In this document: positions 20,535 to 32,389 of the stretch, in pieces
Layout of the letters: the number at the start of each line of letters is the position of its first letter
Numbering within the stretch: the first letter of the stretch is position 1
Origin: BD1-7 clade bacterium
GTDB lineage: Bacteria > Pseudomonadota > Gammaproteobacteria > Pseudomonadales > DT-91
Assembly: GCA_902705865.1 (NCBI GenBank)
Contig: CACSIO010000023.1
Location: 372,943 to 414,185 of the forward strand
Direction of reading: 5' to 3'
DNA length: 41,243 bases
Position numbers and translations under genes: made by a program
The notes under the pieces: model-generated
Database searches by the model: none
What the model was told of the DNA's origin: nothing
Seen by the model: only the letters and a program-made list of their open reading frames with translations

Positions 20535-20592
20535 GCGCAGCTGTTTTCAAATCGCGTATCTCCGTGATTGAACGTCAACCCAGGACCTTTTT

Positions 20593-22482
20593 GTGAAATA
20601 TCCCAAACATTTTGGCGTCATCGTGATTGGTGGCGGGCATGCTGGTACAGAAGCAGCATTAGCCAGTGCGCGTATGGGCGTTGATACCTTATTGCTTACA
20701 CATAACATCGATACGCTTGGTCAGATGAGTTGTAACCCTGCGATTGGTGGTATCGGTAAAAGCCATTTGGTGAGGGAAGTCGATGCTCTCGGCGGAGCAA
20801 TGGCTCGTGCAACTGATGAAGCGGGGATTCAATTTCGGGTACTCAATTCACGAAAGGGTCCAGCAGTACGTGCAACACGAGCACAGGCCGACCGTGCATT
20901 ATATAAAGCCGCGATTCGCCGGATGCTCGAAAACCAGCCACGCCTGAGTATTTTTCAGCAATCCGCTGATGACTTGATTGTTGAACAAGATCAAGTCCGC
21001 GGAGTTGTTACCAATATGGGCGTTAGTTTCTTTGCTGATGCCATGGTATTAACCACAGGTACCTTTCTCGGTGGCAAAATCCACATTGGTTTGGATACAG
21101 CTTCAGGCGGTCGTGTGGGTGACCCACCATCAATCGCATTAGCAGATCGTTTACGGGAATTGCCTTTTCGTGTTGATCGATTAAAAACCGGGACACCGCC
21201 TCGTATTGATGCCAAGACCGTCGATTTTACTGACCTTCAGGAACAATGGGGTGATAAGCCCGAGCCAGTGATGTCGTTTATGGGCTCAGTACAACAACAC
21301 CCTGAACAAGTTTGCTGTTGGATTACGCATACGAATGAAACGACCCATGAAATTATTCGCCAAGGCTTAGATCGCTCGCCGATGTATACCGGCGTGATTG
21401 AGGGTATCGGCCCGCGCTATTGCCCGTCGATTGAAGACAAGATTCATCGTTTTGCCGATAAGCCGTCCCATCAAATATTTATTGAACCGGAAGGCCTGAA
21501 TACCCATGAGTTATATCCAAACGGTATTTCGACCAGTTTACCTTTTGACGTACAGGTTCAATTGGTGCGTTCAATCAAAGGATTTGAAAATGCGCACATT
21601 ACCCGTCCGGGTTACGCAATCGAATATGATTATTTTGATCCGCGAGACCTTAAACCTTCATTAGAAACTAAACTGATTGACGGTTTATTTTTTGCAGGTC
21701 AGATCAACGGGACAACCGGCTATGAAGAAGCTGCCGCCCAAGGTCTATTAGCAGGTTTGAATGCCGCTCGGCGCTTCCAAGAACGAGAAGCTTGGTGTCC
21801 GCGACGCGATGAAGCGTACATCGGTGTCTTAGTCGACGACCTAATTACCTTGGGAACGAAAGAGCCTTACCGCATGTTTACCAGTCGTGCGGAATACCGT
21901 TTGTTATTACGTGAAGACAATGCAGATTTACGCCTGTCAGAAAAAGCACAGGAGCTCGGGTTGCTTAGTGACGAACAATGGCAGTGTTTTAGTGACAAAA
22001 AAGACGCAATTGCGTCTGAAAATGAGCGCTTGGGGAAAGTCTTTGTTCAGCCAGATTCAACCGAGGCTGAGGCATACAATCGTTTGATTGATAAGCCACT
22101 CACCCATGAATACAGTTTGAAAGATTTGCTGAAACGTCCAGAAATTGGTTACACCGATATTCAAACGATCAGCGGATCCCCGATCGACAACGATCAAGTT
22201 GTTGAGCAAGTTGAGATACAAAGCAAATATGAAGGTTATATCGCTCGCCAAAGTGATGAAATCGATCGCTTGCGCCGCTACGAAAATACATTGATTCCGG
22301 AAGCATTGGATTTTCATCGTGTTAAAGGCTTGTCGAATGAAGTGACGGCCAAACTTACCGATGCAAGGCCAACAACCCTTGGGCATGCGCAGCGTGTACC
22401 AGGTGTAACACCGGCAGCGGTTTCATTGTTATTGGTCTATTTGAAGAAAAACGGAATGCTGGAGCGCGTTAACATTGCCTGA
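20593..22482 (+). CDS. mnmG: tRNA uridine-5-carboxymethylaminomethyl modification enzyme MnmG (GidA)
   Basis: FAD-dependent partner of MnmE in wobble-uridine modification of tRNA. The 629-residue protein (family ~630) opens with the dinucleotide fold [12 protein letters not shown] (11-22). It also contains [17 protein letters not shown], and the C-x-S-I-E-D-K block (C-P-S-I-E-D-K-I). The tail [12 protein letters not shown] is typical of the MnmE-binding C-terminus. The start is GTG with an AGGA ribosome binding site about 7 bases upstream. It is the first gene to the right of the putative oriC and overlaps rsmG by 8 bases. Confidence 0.97.
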   Translation: MKYPKHFGVIVIGGGHAGTEAALASARMGVDTLLLTHNIDTLGQMSCNPAIGGIGKSHLVREVDALGGAMARATDEAGIQFRVLNSRKGPAVRATRAQADRALYKAAIRRMLENQPRLSIFQQSADDLIVEQDQVRGVVTNMGVSFFADAMVLTTGTFLGGKIHIGLDTASGGRVGDPPSIALADRLRELPFRVDRLKTGTPPRIDAKTVDFTDLQEQWGDKPEPVMSFMGSVQQHPEQVCCWITHTNETTHEIIRQGLDRSPMYTGVIEGIGPRYCPSIEDKIHRFADKPSHQIFIEPEGLNTHELYPNGISTSLPFDVQVQLVRSIKGFENAHITRPGYAIEYDYFDPRDLKPSLETKLIDGLFFAGQINGTTGYEEAAAQGLLAGLNAARRFQEREAWCPRRDEAYIGVLVDDLITLGTKEPYRMFTSRAEYRLLLREDNADLRLSEKAQELGLLSDEQWQCFSDKKDAIASENERLGKVFVQPDSTEAEAYNRLIDKPLTHEYSLKDLLKRPEIGYTDIQTISGSPIDNDQVVEQVEIQSKYEGYIARQSDEIDRLRRYENTLIPEALDFHRVKGLSNEVTAKLTDARPTTLGHAQRVPGVTPAAVSLLLVYLKKNGMLERVNIA

Positions 22483-23092
22483 ATTTAGTAGTGAAATTGC
22501 GGCAATTGCCTCCCGCCTCTCGTTGAAACTGACAGAAACACAAATTGATCAGCTCAGCAGCTATATTCAACTCTTGGCAAAATGGAATAAGGCCTACAAT
22601 CTGACAGCGATACGTAATGTCGATGAAATGTTGGATCGGCATTTGCTCGATAGCTTGAGTATTGGCGCCTATATTGACGGACAACGTTTGATTGACGTCG
22701 GCACCGGAGGTGGTTTGCCAGGTTTGCCGTTATCGATTGTTTACCCGGACAAACACTTCACCCTGTTGGATAGCAACAGTAAAAAAACACGGTTTCTGAA
22801 ACAAGTCGTTATGGAGTTGAACTTGCCTAACGTCGATGTTGTTCATAGCCGCGTGGAAGCGTTTCAACCAGAGAATTTATTCGATGCTGTTTTAAGCCGT
22901 GCTTTCGCCTCATTAGAGGACATGGTGGTTGGTTCTGAACACTTGTTGAGCGCAACAGGCGTCTATCTCGCGATGAAAGGGATCTGGCCGGAAATGGAGT
23001 TGCAGCCCATAAATAAACCTTATAAGGTGCAGCCTATCGACTGGCCGGGAAATGATCAGGAACGTCACCTCGTGATTATTTCTCAACAATGA
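22475..23092 (+). CDS. rsmG: 16S rRNA (guanine-N7) methyltransferase RsmG (GidB)
   Basis: S-adenosylmethionine-dependent enzyme methylating N7 of G527 (E. coli numbering) in 16S rRNA; loss causes low-level streptomycin resistance in several bacteria. The 205-residue product has N-L-T-A-I-R (42-47), H-L-L-D-S-L (56-61), the SAM loop [10 protein letters not shown] (74-83) and L-L-D-S-N-x-K-K-x-x-F-L. It starts with TTG inside the end of mnmG (8-base overlap), implying translational coupling. The classic mnmG-rsmG-parA-parB order is kept. Confidence 0.95.
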   Translation: MPEFSSEIAAIASRLSLKLTETQIDQLSSYIQLLAKWNKAYNLTAIRNVDEMLDRHLLDSLSIGAYIDGQRLIDVGTGGGLPGLPLSIVYPDKHFTLLDSNSKKTRFLKQVVMELNLPNVDVVHSRVEAFQPENLFDAVLSRAFASLEDMVVGSEHLLSATGVYLAMKGIWPEMELQPINKPYKVQPIDWPGNDQERHLVIISQQ

Positions 23093-23135
23093 CCATATTC
23101 CGCATCTTATCCAACACAGGTTGTAGGGGATTTAC

Positions 23136-23918
23136 ATGACCAGAGTGTTAGCTATTGCCAACCAAAAAGGTGGGGTGGGTAAAACCACCACAACAATCAA
23201 TTTGGCGGCATCATTGGCGGCAACCAAAAAGTCAGTTCTGTTGATTGATCTTGATCCTCAGGGCAACGCGACAACGGGGTCTGGCGTGTCAAAACACGAC
23301 CTTGAATTATCAGCTTATGATGTGCTGATGGGTGAAGCAGCGCTGGAAGACAGCATCGTTCTCGGTTCAGAAGCCGGATATGATGTTCTAGGCACCAATG
23401 CCGATCTGACTGGTGCCGAAATTGGCATGTTAGACATGGCCGATAAAGAGCTGCAGTTGCGCAATGCGTTGCAAGATCTCTCCAGCAATTATGATTTTAT
23501 CCTGATGGATTGTCCGCCTTCACTCAACATGCTGACAATCAATGCATTGAGTGCCGCTGATGGGGTGATTGTACCCATGCAGTGTGAGTACTATGCATTG
23601 GAAGGCCTCACAGATTTGATGAACACCATTGAGCATGTTCGCAGCCGAGTTAACCCGGCCCTCAAGATTGAGGGCATTCTGCGCACCATGTACGATCCAC
23701 GCAATAGTCTGACCCGTGATGTATCGGAACAATTGGAAAGTCATTTTGGTGACAAGGTGTATCGCACTTGTATCCCACGCAACGTTCGTCTGGCGGAGGC
23801 TCCAAGTTTTGGCTTACCTGCCATCATATACGACAAAGCATCTCGCGGAGCGATGGCCTATTTGGCGCTTGCCGGCGAAATGATTCGCAAGGAAAAGCAC
23901 CAGGCGCAGCCTGCCTGA
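23136..23918 (+). CDS. parA: Chromosome-partitioning ATPase ParA (Soj)
   Basis: Deviant-Walker ATPase that moves or segregates ParB-parS complexes on the nucleoid. The 260-residue protein has the deviant P-loop K-G-G-V-G-K-T-T (11-18), L-L-I-D-L-D-P-Q-G-N-A-T and M-D-C-P-P-S-L. It lacks the N-terminal DNA-binding domain of plasmid type Ia ParA, so it is the chromosomal/type Ib form. An AGGGGA ribosome binding site precedes ATG 23136. parB follows after 29 bases. Confidence 0.96.
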   Translation: MTRVLAIANQKGGVGKTTTTINLAASLAATKKSVLLIDLDPQGNATTGSGVSKHDLELSAYDVLMGEAALEDSIVLGSEAGYDVLGTNADLTGAEIGMLDMADKELQLRNALQDLSSNYDFILMDCPPSLNMLTINALSAADGVIVPMQCEYYALEGLTDLMNTIEHVRSRVNPALKIEGILRTMYDPRNSLTRDVSEQLESHFGDKVYRTCIPRNVRLAEAPSFGLPAIIYDKASRGAMAYLALAGEMIRKEKHQAQPA

Positions 23919-23947
23919 GGCCCGTTTAACCGAACAGAGAGATAAAC

Positions 23948-24868
23948 ATGGCAGCAAAAAAACGGGGTTTAGGGCGTGGACTGGATGCACTGTTGAGCGC
24001 CAATTCTACCTTGGCCGAGGCCCACAAGGATGTCGACACCAGTGATCAAACACCGGATAGCGCTTCTAGCGGTAATCTGGCATCCGGTCACAGCGATCTG
24101 CGTAATATTCCGATTGAATATCTGCAGCGGGGTAAATACCAACCGCGTAAAGATATGTCGCAGCCGGCATTGGAAGAACTCGCTGCGTCGATAAAAGCGC
24201 AGGGGCTGATGCAGCCGATAGTTGTGCGCCCGCTAGGGACCAAGAAATTCGAAATTATTGCCGGTGAACGTCGTTGGCGAGCGAGTCAGTTGGCCGGTTT
24301 AGATACCGTACCGGTTATCGTCCGTGATGTCGCTGACGATGCAGCGATCGCGATGGCGCTGATCGAAAACATCCAGCGCGAAGATCTTAACCCGATTGAA
24401 GAAGCCATGGCGTTGCATCGTTTGCAAAGCGAGTTTGAATTGACTCAGCAGCAAGTTGCTGATGCAGTTGGCAAATCCCGCTCGGCGGTGACTAATTTAC
24501 TGCGCCTGATGTCATTGCGCGATGATGTGCGCCGTATGCTTGAGCATGGCGATTTAGAGATGGGCCATGCGCGTGCATTGCTGGCATTACCGAAAGAACA
24601 GCAATCTGCGGCAGCCAGTACCGTCGTCGGTAAAGGTTTATCGGTGCGTCAAACCGAATCTTTGGTGCGTAAGCTTTTGCAAGATGCCGAAGAGGTCGTT
24701 GAAAAAACCGAACCGGATGCGGATATTCGTCACCTTGAACAAGAGCTTTCTGAGAAGCTCGGATCGCCTGTTGCCGTGCAGCATTCAGCCAAAGGTAAAG
24801 GGCGTTTAGTGATTAAGTACAGCAGCCTTGATGAGCTCGATGGTGTGTTATCACACCTGCGCCGTTAA
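23948..24868 (+). CDS. parB: Chromosome-partitioning protein ParB (Spo0J)
   Basis: CTP-dependent DNA clamp that loads at parS and spreads, recruiting ParA and usually SMC/MukB-type condensins. The 306-residue protein begins K-K-R-G-L-G-R-G-L-D-A-L-L, the N-terminal ParA-interacting motif. It has the CTP-binding boxes G-E-R-R-W-R-A-S (106-113) and E-N-I-Q-R-E-D-L-N-P (140-149), a helix-turn-helix (about 166-187) and a C-terminal dimerisation segment. Two matching parS sites lie in recF. A GAGAGA ribosome binding site precedes the ATG. Confidence 0.96.
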   Translation: MAAKKRGLGRGLDALLSANSTLAEAHKDVDTSDQTPDSASSGNLASGHSDLRNIPIEYLQRGKYQPRKDMSQPALEELAASIKAQGLMQPIVVRPLGTKKFEIIAGERRWRASQLAGLDTVPVIVRDVADDAAIAMALIENIQREDLNPIEEAMALHRLQSEFELTQQQVADAVGKSRSAVTNLLRLMSLRDDVRRMLEHGDLEMGHARALLALPKEQQSAAASTVVGKGLSVRQTESLVRKLLQDAEEVVEKTEPDADIRHLEQELSEKLGSPVAVQHSAKGKGRLVIKYSSLDELDGVLSHLRR

Positions 24869-24931
24869 TCGATTGGTTTCTTATGCCTTGCGAACGGTAT
24901 CAACGTCCGCCTTGAGGCAGATCAAAATTGC

Positions 24932-24960
24932 TTGAAGCAGTGGTTTTAAATCCCTATAAT
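24932..24960 (+). promoter_or_regulatory. Sigma70 promoter of the atp operon
   Basis: TTGAAG (24932-24937), a spacer of exactly 17 bases and TATAAT (24955-24960) lie 91 bases before atpI, in the parB-atpI gap. It is one of the best-matched promoters in the window. Confidence 0.8.
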
Positions 24961-25051
24961 GCGCCTCGCTCTTCTCCTCAGTTGCGCCTGTTGGTGCCTG
25001 CGGAAAGATATGAAGTAACAAAATTAGATGTAGCCGATTTAAGGCGCTGAC

Positions 25052-25465
25052 GTGGCGGATTTCGACCAAGCGACCTCCAGCAATATATCAAAACCAAGTA
25101 TTCAGACTCTGATACTGGTTGATGTCGTTGTAATCGCGGTTTTATTTTCAGGAATAGCCTTTTTTGAACGTCAGTATGCTTTGGCGGCGATAACAGGTGG
25201 GCTGATTTTTTTTGTCCCGAATACCTGTTTTGCCTGGATGAGCTTTCGAGTTATGGGGGCGCGACAAATTAGACAAGTCGCCCATCGATTCTATCAGGCT
25301 GAGATGACCAAATTTGTATTGACGATGGGCCTATTTGCCTATGCCCTGACTCAATTGCCATCGATAGACCGGATGAGTCTATTTGCTGCTTATATCGTTA
25401 CTTGGCTGATTCACCAGCTGGCAGCATTTCAGATACTCGGTCGCCCGGCACGCGGTAATTCATGA
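25052..25465 (+). CDS. atpI: F0F1 ATP synthase assembly protein I
   Basis: Small membrane protein that promotes assembly or stability of the c-ring and is the usual first gene of the atp operon. The 137-residue product has about four hydrophobic segments (near 20-38, 43-65, 88-101 and 109-125) and a family-typical F-x-R-Y/Q-A-x-x-x-x-x-G-G pattern after the first helix. The start is GTG at 25052 without a strong ribosome binding site, in line with low expression. It is followed by atpB. Confidence 0.88.
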   Translation: MADFDQATSSNISKPSIQTLILVDVVVIAVLFSGIAFFERQYALAAITGGLIFFVPNTCFAWMSFRVMGARQIRQVAHRFYQAEMTKFVLTMGLFAYALTQLPSIDRMSLFAAYIVTWLIHQLAAFQILGRPARGNS

Positions 25466-25506
25466 CCGAAGTGCGCGCATCGATGGCTAACGGAATTTAA
25501 AATTAA

Positions 25507-26454
<948 letters not shown>

Positions 26455-26469
26455 TTAAACGAATTACCA

Positions 26470-26754
<285 letters not shown>

Positions 26755-26812
26755 TTCGATATTGCGTAAACCGTTTTATTGAATTTAATCCAAGCAAAAG
26801 CAGAGGTGCGGG

Positions 26813-27283
26813 ATGAACATTAATTTAACATTGATTGGCCAGTCCATATCATTCTTGTTCTTCGTTGCATTTTGCATGAAGTTCGTTTGGCCTGCGATTA
26901 CTAACGCAATGGCCGAACGTGCTCAAAAGATTGCTGATGGCTTGGAAGCAGCCGATCGTGCTGAGCAAGATAAAAAGCTTGCTCAAGAAGGTGCTGTTAA
27001 GAAATTAACAGAAGCCAAACACGACGCTGCGGCCATCATCGATCAAGCAAATAAGCGTGCCAACAAAATTGTTGAGGAAGCCAAGACGCAAGCCCAAGCT
27101 GAAGCCGATTTGATTAAGGCATCTGCTCAAGGTGAAGTCGAGCAAGAAGTAAACCGTGCAAAAGAAACACTGCGTACACAAGTTGCCACTTTGGCAGTTG
27201 CTGGTGCAGAAAAAATTCTTGAATCTACGGTTGACGCTAACGCTCATAAAGAGATGTTAGATAAGCTGGCAACCCAACTATAA
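26813..27283 (+). CDS. atpF: F0F1 ATP synthase subunit b
   Basis: Peripheral-stalk subunit linking F0 to F1. The 156-residue protein has one N-terminal transmembrane helix (about residues 5-27). The rest is a charged, Ala-rich coiled coil with no prolines, matching the 156-residue E. coli protein. The conserved W-P-A-I motif (30-33) ends the membrane part. A GAGG ribosome binding site lies before ATG 26813; atpH follows after 12 bases. Confidence 0.96.
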   Translation: MNINLTLIGQSISFLFFVAFCMKFVWPAITNAMAERAQKIADGLEAADRAEQDKKLAQEGAVKKLTEAKHDAAAIIDQANKRANKIVEEAKTQAQAEADLIKASAQGEVEQEVNRAKETLRTQVATLAVAGAEKILESTVDANAHKEMLDKLATQL

Positions 27284-27295
27284 CGAGGTTTTCTA

Positions 27296-27832
27296 ATGGC
27301 GGAATTGAGTACTTTAGCAAGACCCTATGCCAAAGCAGCATTCGGTTTCGCTTTAGCCAATCAGAACCTCGATGCCTGGGCCAAGATGCTGAACACGCTG
27401 GCGGCGATTGTATCGAACGATAAAGTCGATGCAATTTTAAGCTCGCCAGCACTCACATCTGAGCAACAAGTCACGGCGATCACCGCAATCTGTGGTGATG
27501 AACTAACAGAAGAATGTAAAAATTTTGTTAGCCTTCTCGCTGAAAACAAGCGTTTGACTCTTCTTAAAGAAGTTACCGAGCAATTTGTGTCGCTGAAAGC
27601 GCAACATGAAAAGTTCTGTGACGTAGAAGTGACAAGCGCTTATGACGTTGACAGCGAAGTCGAAGAGAACCTGGCTAAAGCGCTTAGCAATAAGCTCAAC
27701 TGTAGCGTGAACATTCAAACAACAGTTGATAAAGATCTAATAGGCGGCGTTGTAATTCGTGCAGGTGACTTAGTCATCGATAGCTCGGTTCGCGGTCGTT
27801 TAGCCAAACTCACTGAAGCCATGAGCTTGTAG
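27296..27832 (+). CDS. atpH: F0F1 ATP synthase subunit delta
   Basis: Soluble subunit that caps F1 and ties the b-subunit stalk to alpha3beta3. The 178-residue sequence begins with the family pattern L-A-R-P-Y-A-K-A-A-F. It ends with D-x-x-L-I-G-G-V-V-I-R-A-G-D-L-V-I-D-x-S, the conserved C-terminal delta/OSCP block. Length is standard (~177). Spacing to atpA is 18 bases. Confidence 0.96.
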   Translation: MAELSTLARPYAKAAFGFALANQNLDAWAKMLNTLAAIVSNDKVDAILSSPALTSEQQVTAITAICGDELTEECKNFVSLLAENKRLTLLKEVTEQFVSLKAQHEKFCDVEVTSAYDVDSEVEENLAKALSNKLNCSVNIQTTVDKDLIGGVVIRAGDLVIDSSVRGRLAKLTEAMSL

Positions 27833-27850
27833 GGGTTTGAGGGATATAGC

Positions 27851-29395
27851 ATGCAGCAACTGAATCCATCAGAAATTAGTGAAATTATTAAGCAGCGCAT
27901 CGATCAACTCGATGTGTCTAGCGATGCAAAAAACGAAGGTACAATCGTTTCCGTTACTGACGGTATCGTGCGTATTCATGGTCTAGCTGACGTAATGTAC
28001 GGCGAGATGGTTGAATTCGACGGTGGCGTTTACGGTATGGCACTGAACTTGGAGCGTGACTCCGTTGGTGCAATCGTTTTAGGTGACTATCTGTCTTTGC
28101 AAGAAGGTCAGAAATGCCGTTGTACTGGACGTATTCTTGAAGTACCCGTCGGCCCTGAATTACAAGGCCGTGTCGTTGATGCTTTGGGTAACCCAATTGA
28201 CGGAAAAGGCGCGATTAACGCAAAAGAAACTGATGCGATCGAAAAAATCGCACCCGGTGTAATTTGGCGTAAGTCGGTTGACCAACCTGTTCAAATTGGC
28301 CTGAAAGCCGTTGATGCAATGGTACCAATCGGTCGTGGTCAGCGTGAATTGATCATCGGTGACCGTCAGATCGGTAAGTCAGCGATTGCCGTTGATGCGA
28401 TCATCAACCAAAAAGGTTCTGGCATTAAGTGTGTTTACGTTGCGATCGGTCAGAAGGCTTCTTCTGTTGCCGCGGTTGTACGTAAACTGGAAGAGCACGG
28501 TGCAATGGACCACACCATCGTGGTAGCAGCGACCGCATCTGACCCAGCGTCAATGCAGTTCTTGGCAGCATTTGCTGGCTGTACCATGGGTGAGTACTAC
28601 CGTGATCGTGGCGAAGATGCATTGATCATTTATGATGATCTGACCAAGCAAGCTTGGGCATACCGTCAAATCTCCTTGTTGTTACGTCGTCCTCCAGGCC
28701 GTGAAGCTTACCCTGGTGACGTTTTCTACTTGCACTCGCGTTTGTTAGAGCGTGCTTCTCGTGTTTCTGAAGAATACGTAGAGCAGTTCACCAAAGGTGA
28801 AGTGAAAGGCAAAACCGGTTCTTTGACTGCATTGCCAGTGATTGAAACTCAGGCTGGTGACGTATCTGCATTCGTACCGACCAACGTAATCTCGATTACC
28901 GATGGTCAGATCTTCCTTGAAACCGATATGTTCAGCGCGGGTATTCGTCCGTCAATGAACGCCGGTGTTTCTGTATCACGTGTTGGTGGTTCTGCACAGT
29001 CGAAAATCATTAAGAAGCTGTCTGGTGGTATTCGTACCGCATTGGCTCAGTATCGTGAATTGGCTGCGTTCTCGCAGTTCGCTTCCGACCTTGATGATGC
29101 GACCAAAGCACAGTTGGATCACGGTGAACGTGTTACCGAACTGATGAAACAGAAGCAGTACGCACCTCAGAGCATTGCTCAAATGGGTGTTGTACTTTAC
29201 GCAGCTAACGAAGGTTATTTGAACGATATCGAAGTCAACAAGATTCTAGATTTCGAAGCGTCTCTTCTGTCTTACATGGATTCTGAGCATAACGATCTGA
29301 TGTCAGATATCGTTGCGACCGGTAAGTGGAATGACGAAACCGAAGCGACCTTTAAGTCTGCTATCGAAACGTTCAAGGCAACACAAACCTGGTAA
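27851..29395 (+). CDS. atpA: F0F1 ATP synthase subunit alpha
   Basis: Non-catalytic nucleotide-binding subunit of F1. The 514-residue product (family ~513) has Walker [10 protein letters not shown] (170-178), the [11 protein letters not shown] Walker B region and the alpha signature [20 protein letters not shown]. The P-loop ends G-K-S where many homologues have G-K-T, a conservative change. A 9-bp hairpin follows 10 bases after the stop, before atpG. Confidence 0.98.
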   Translation: MQQLNPSEISEIIKQRIDQLDVSSDAKNEGTIVSVTDGIVRIHGLADVMYGEMVEFDGGVYGMALNLERDSVGAIVLGDYLSLQEGQKCRCTGRILEVPVGPELQGRVVDALGNPIDGKGAINAKETDAIEKIAPGVIWRKSVDQPVQIGLKAVDAMVPIGRGQRELIIGDRQIGKSAIAVDAIINQKGSGIKCVYVAIGQKASSVAAVVRKLEEHGAMDHTIVVAATASDPASMQFLAAFAGCTMGEYYRDRGEDALIIYDDLTKQAWAYRQISLLLRRPPGREAYPGDVFYLHSRLLERASRVSEEYVEQFTKGEVKGKTGSLTALPVIETQAGDVSAFVPTNVISITDGQIFLETDMFSAGIRPSMNAGVSVSRVGGSAQSKIIKKLSGGIRTALAQYRELAAFSQFASDLDDATKAQLDHGERVTELMKQKQYAPQSIAQMGVVLYAANEGYLNDIEVNKILDFEASLLSYMDSEHNDLMSDIVATGKWNDETEATFKSAIETFKATQTW

Positions 29396-29404
29396 GTGAT
29401 CTTA

Positions 29405-29425
29405 AAGGAGAGCAACGCTCTCCTT
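29405..29425 (+). repeat. Intercistronic hairpin atpA-atpG
   Basis: AAGGAGAGC / GCTCTCCTT, 9 perfect base pairs, loop AAC, with no T-run after it. It lies within the operon, so it is more likely an mRNA-stability or processing element than a terminator. Confidence 0.65.
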
Positions 29426-29453
29426 GATCGCTTCTGCGTATAGAGGTCGAAAT

Positions 29454-30314
29454 ATGGCTGGTGCGAAAGAAATACGTACACAGATATCGAGCATCAAGAG
29501 CACGCAAAAAATTACCTCAGCTATGGAAATGGTTGCGGCGAGTAAAATGCGTAAAGCTCAAGAACGCATGGAGGTTGGAAAACCTTATGCGCGTCGTATT
29601 CGCTCGGTAATTGGACACATAGCCAATGCAACACCGGAATACAAACATGCTTATATGGAAGAGCGTGAAGTAAAACGTGTTGGAATTATCGTAGTTTCAT
29701 CCGATCGGGGTTTGTGTGGCGGTTTGAATACCAATGTATTCAAAAAAGCTGTCCAGGCAATGCAGGAGTATAAAGCGCAGGGCGTTGAAGTCGATGTTTG
29801 TACCATCGGTAGCAAGGCCGCAAGCTTTTTTGGTGGTTTAGGCGCGAATGTTGTTGCCGCCGCTAAAGACATCGGCGAACAGCCGGTGGTTTCTGATTTG
29901 ATCGGAGCCGTTAAAGTTATTCTCGATGCTTTTACAGAAGGTAAAATCGACAAGGTTGTTCTGGTTGGTAATGAGTATGTCAATACCATGACCCAGGCGC
30001 CTCAGCTCGAACAATTACTGCCTTTGGAAGCTAGTGAAGAAACCCAACGTCAACATTCATGGGATTACCTCTATGAACCAGACGCGGAATCTTTGCTGGA
30101 CGGGTTACTGCTTCGCTACATTGAGTCTCAGGTTTATCAAGCAGTTGTGGAAAATGCCGCGTGTGAGCAAGCCGCTCGTATGCTGGCGATGAAAAGTGCA
30201 ACTGACAATGCAGGCGACATCATTGATGAACTGCAAACGATTTATAACCGAGCTCGTCAAGCCGCGATTACTCAAGAATTGTCTGAGATCGTTGCTGGTG
30301 CGGCAGCTGTATAA
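29454..30314 (+). CDS. atpG: F0F1 ATP synthase subunit gamma
   Basis: Central rotor shaft of F1. From ATG 29454 the product is 286 residues (family ~287) and starts [15 protein letters not shown] with the [12 protein letters not shown] helix. The C-terminal signature is M-x-S-A-T-D-N-A-x-D-I-I-x-x-L-x-x-x-Y-N-R-x-R-Q-A. An in-frame ATG at 29424 would add ten residues that are not gamma-like; an AGAGG ribosome binding site just upstream favours 29454. Confidence 0.96.
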   Translation: MAGAKEIRTQISSIKSTQKITSAMEMVAASKMRKAQERMEVGKPYARRIRSVIGHIANATPEYKHAYMEEREVKRVGIIVVSSDRGLCGGLNTNVFKKAVQAMQEYKAQGVEVDVCTIGSKAASFFGGLGANVVAAAKDIGEQPVVSDLIGAVKVILDAFTEGKIDKVVLVGNEYVNTMTQAPQLEQLLPLEASEETQRQHSWDYLYEPDAESLLDGLLLRYIESQVYQAVVENAACEQAARMLAMKSATDNAGDIIDELQTIYNRARQAAITQELSEIVAGAAAV

Positions 30315-30323
30315 AGTATTTAT

Positions 30324-30345
30324 GCTGAAACCAGAGGGTTTCAGC
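30324..30345 (+). repeat. Intercistronic hairpin atpG-atpD
   Basis: GCTGAAACC / GGTTTCAGC, 9 perfect base pairs with loop AGAG, 10 bases after the atpG stop and 33 before atpD. No T-run. Confidence 0.65.
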
Positions 30346-30365
30346 TCAACAGATTTAATTTTTAA

Positions 30366-31783
<1,418 letters not shown>

Positions 31784-31811
31784 TGCAAGCAACGTACATA
31801 TAGGTAAATAT

Positions 31812-32231
31812 ATGGCTATGACAGTACATTGCGACATCGTAAGTGCAGAGAAATCGCTCTTCAGTGGATTGGTTGAGATGGTCATCGCATCCGGTGACAA
31901 AGGTGAGTTGGGCATACTTTATGACCACGCACCGCTTCTTACCGAACTGATTCCTGGACCAGTTCGGTTGATCAAGCAAGGCGGCGAAGAAGAAGTACTT
32001 TATGTATCCGGTGGATACCTGGAAGTACAACCGACTCACGTGTCGATTCTTGCTGATACCGCAATTCGTGCTCACGATATTGATGAAGCCGCAGCGAAGA
32101 AAGCTGAGGATGAAGCTCGTCGTGCGCTGACCAACCAGAATGCCGAGATGGACTTTACTCGTGCATCTGTTCAGTTGGCCGAAGCGATGGCGCAAATTCG
32201 TGCATTGGAAATGCTACGTAAGAGAAGATAA
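31812..32231 (+). CDS. atpC: F0F1 ATP synthase subunit epsilon
   Basis: Rotor and regulatory subunit of F1 that can inhibit ATP hydrolysis. The 139-residue sequence has the N-terminal beta-sandwich ([23 protein letters not shown]) and a C-terminal two-helix region rich in Ala/Glu/Arg. Length fits the family. It is the last gene of atpIBEFHAGDC and is followed by a strong terminator. Confidence 0.96.
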   Translation: MAMTVHCDIVSAEKSLFSGLVEMVIASGDKGELGILYDHAPLLTELIPGPVRLIKQGGEEEVLYVSGGYLEVQPTHVSILADTAIRAHDIDEAAAKKAEDEARRALTNQNAEMDFTRASVQLAEAMAQIRALEMLRKRR

Positions 32232-32271
32232 CGTCTTATGACAGTTATTTGATGCTTACGACACCAATTTG

Positions 32272-32302
32272 AAAAGGGCAGCCTCTGGGTTGCCCTTTTT
32301 TT
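32272..32302 (+). terminator. Intrinsic terminator of the atp operon
   Basis: AAAAGGGCAGCC pairs with GGTTGCCCTTTT (12 pairs, one G-U) around a TCTG loop and runs into seven Ts. A classic rho-independent terminator 40 bases after atpC. Confidence 0.93.
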
Positions 32303-32389
32303 GTTTGCAAAGCCTCTAGCCCTTTGCCTTGCCTGTGAGTTGGCGTTAAACTGGCGGCCCTCCAAGGATAGTTGTAAAGTGACTCACTC

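Larger units (their letters stand above)
19841..20592. other. Putative oriC between mnmE and mnmG
   Basis: A 752-base spacer with no convincing gene. Perfect DnaA boxes: TTATACACA (20141-20149, plus) and TTATGCACA (20208-20216, minus strand). One-mismatch boxes: TTATCCACG (20079-20087), TTACCCACA (20162-20170) and ATATACACA (20365-20373). A very AT-rich stretch (about 20321-20490) with three tandem 14-mers lies between the boxes and mnmG. The order box cluster, AT-rich repeats, mnmG is that of the E. coli and Vibrio origins. Unlike E. coli oriC it has only one GATC (near 19967), so SeqA/Dam control of the enterobacterial type is unlikely. A possible mnmG -10 is at 20529-20534. Confidence 0.7.
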
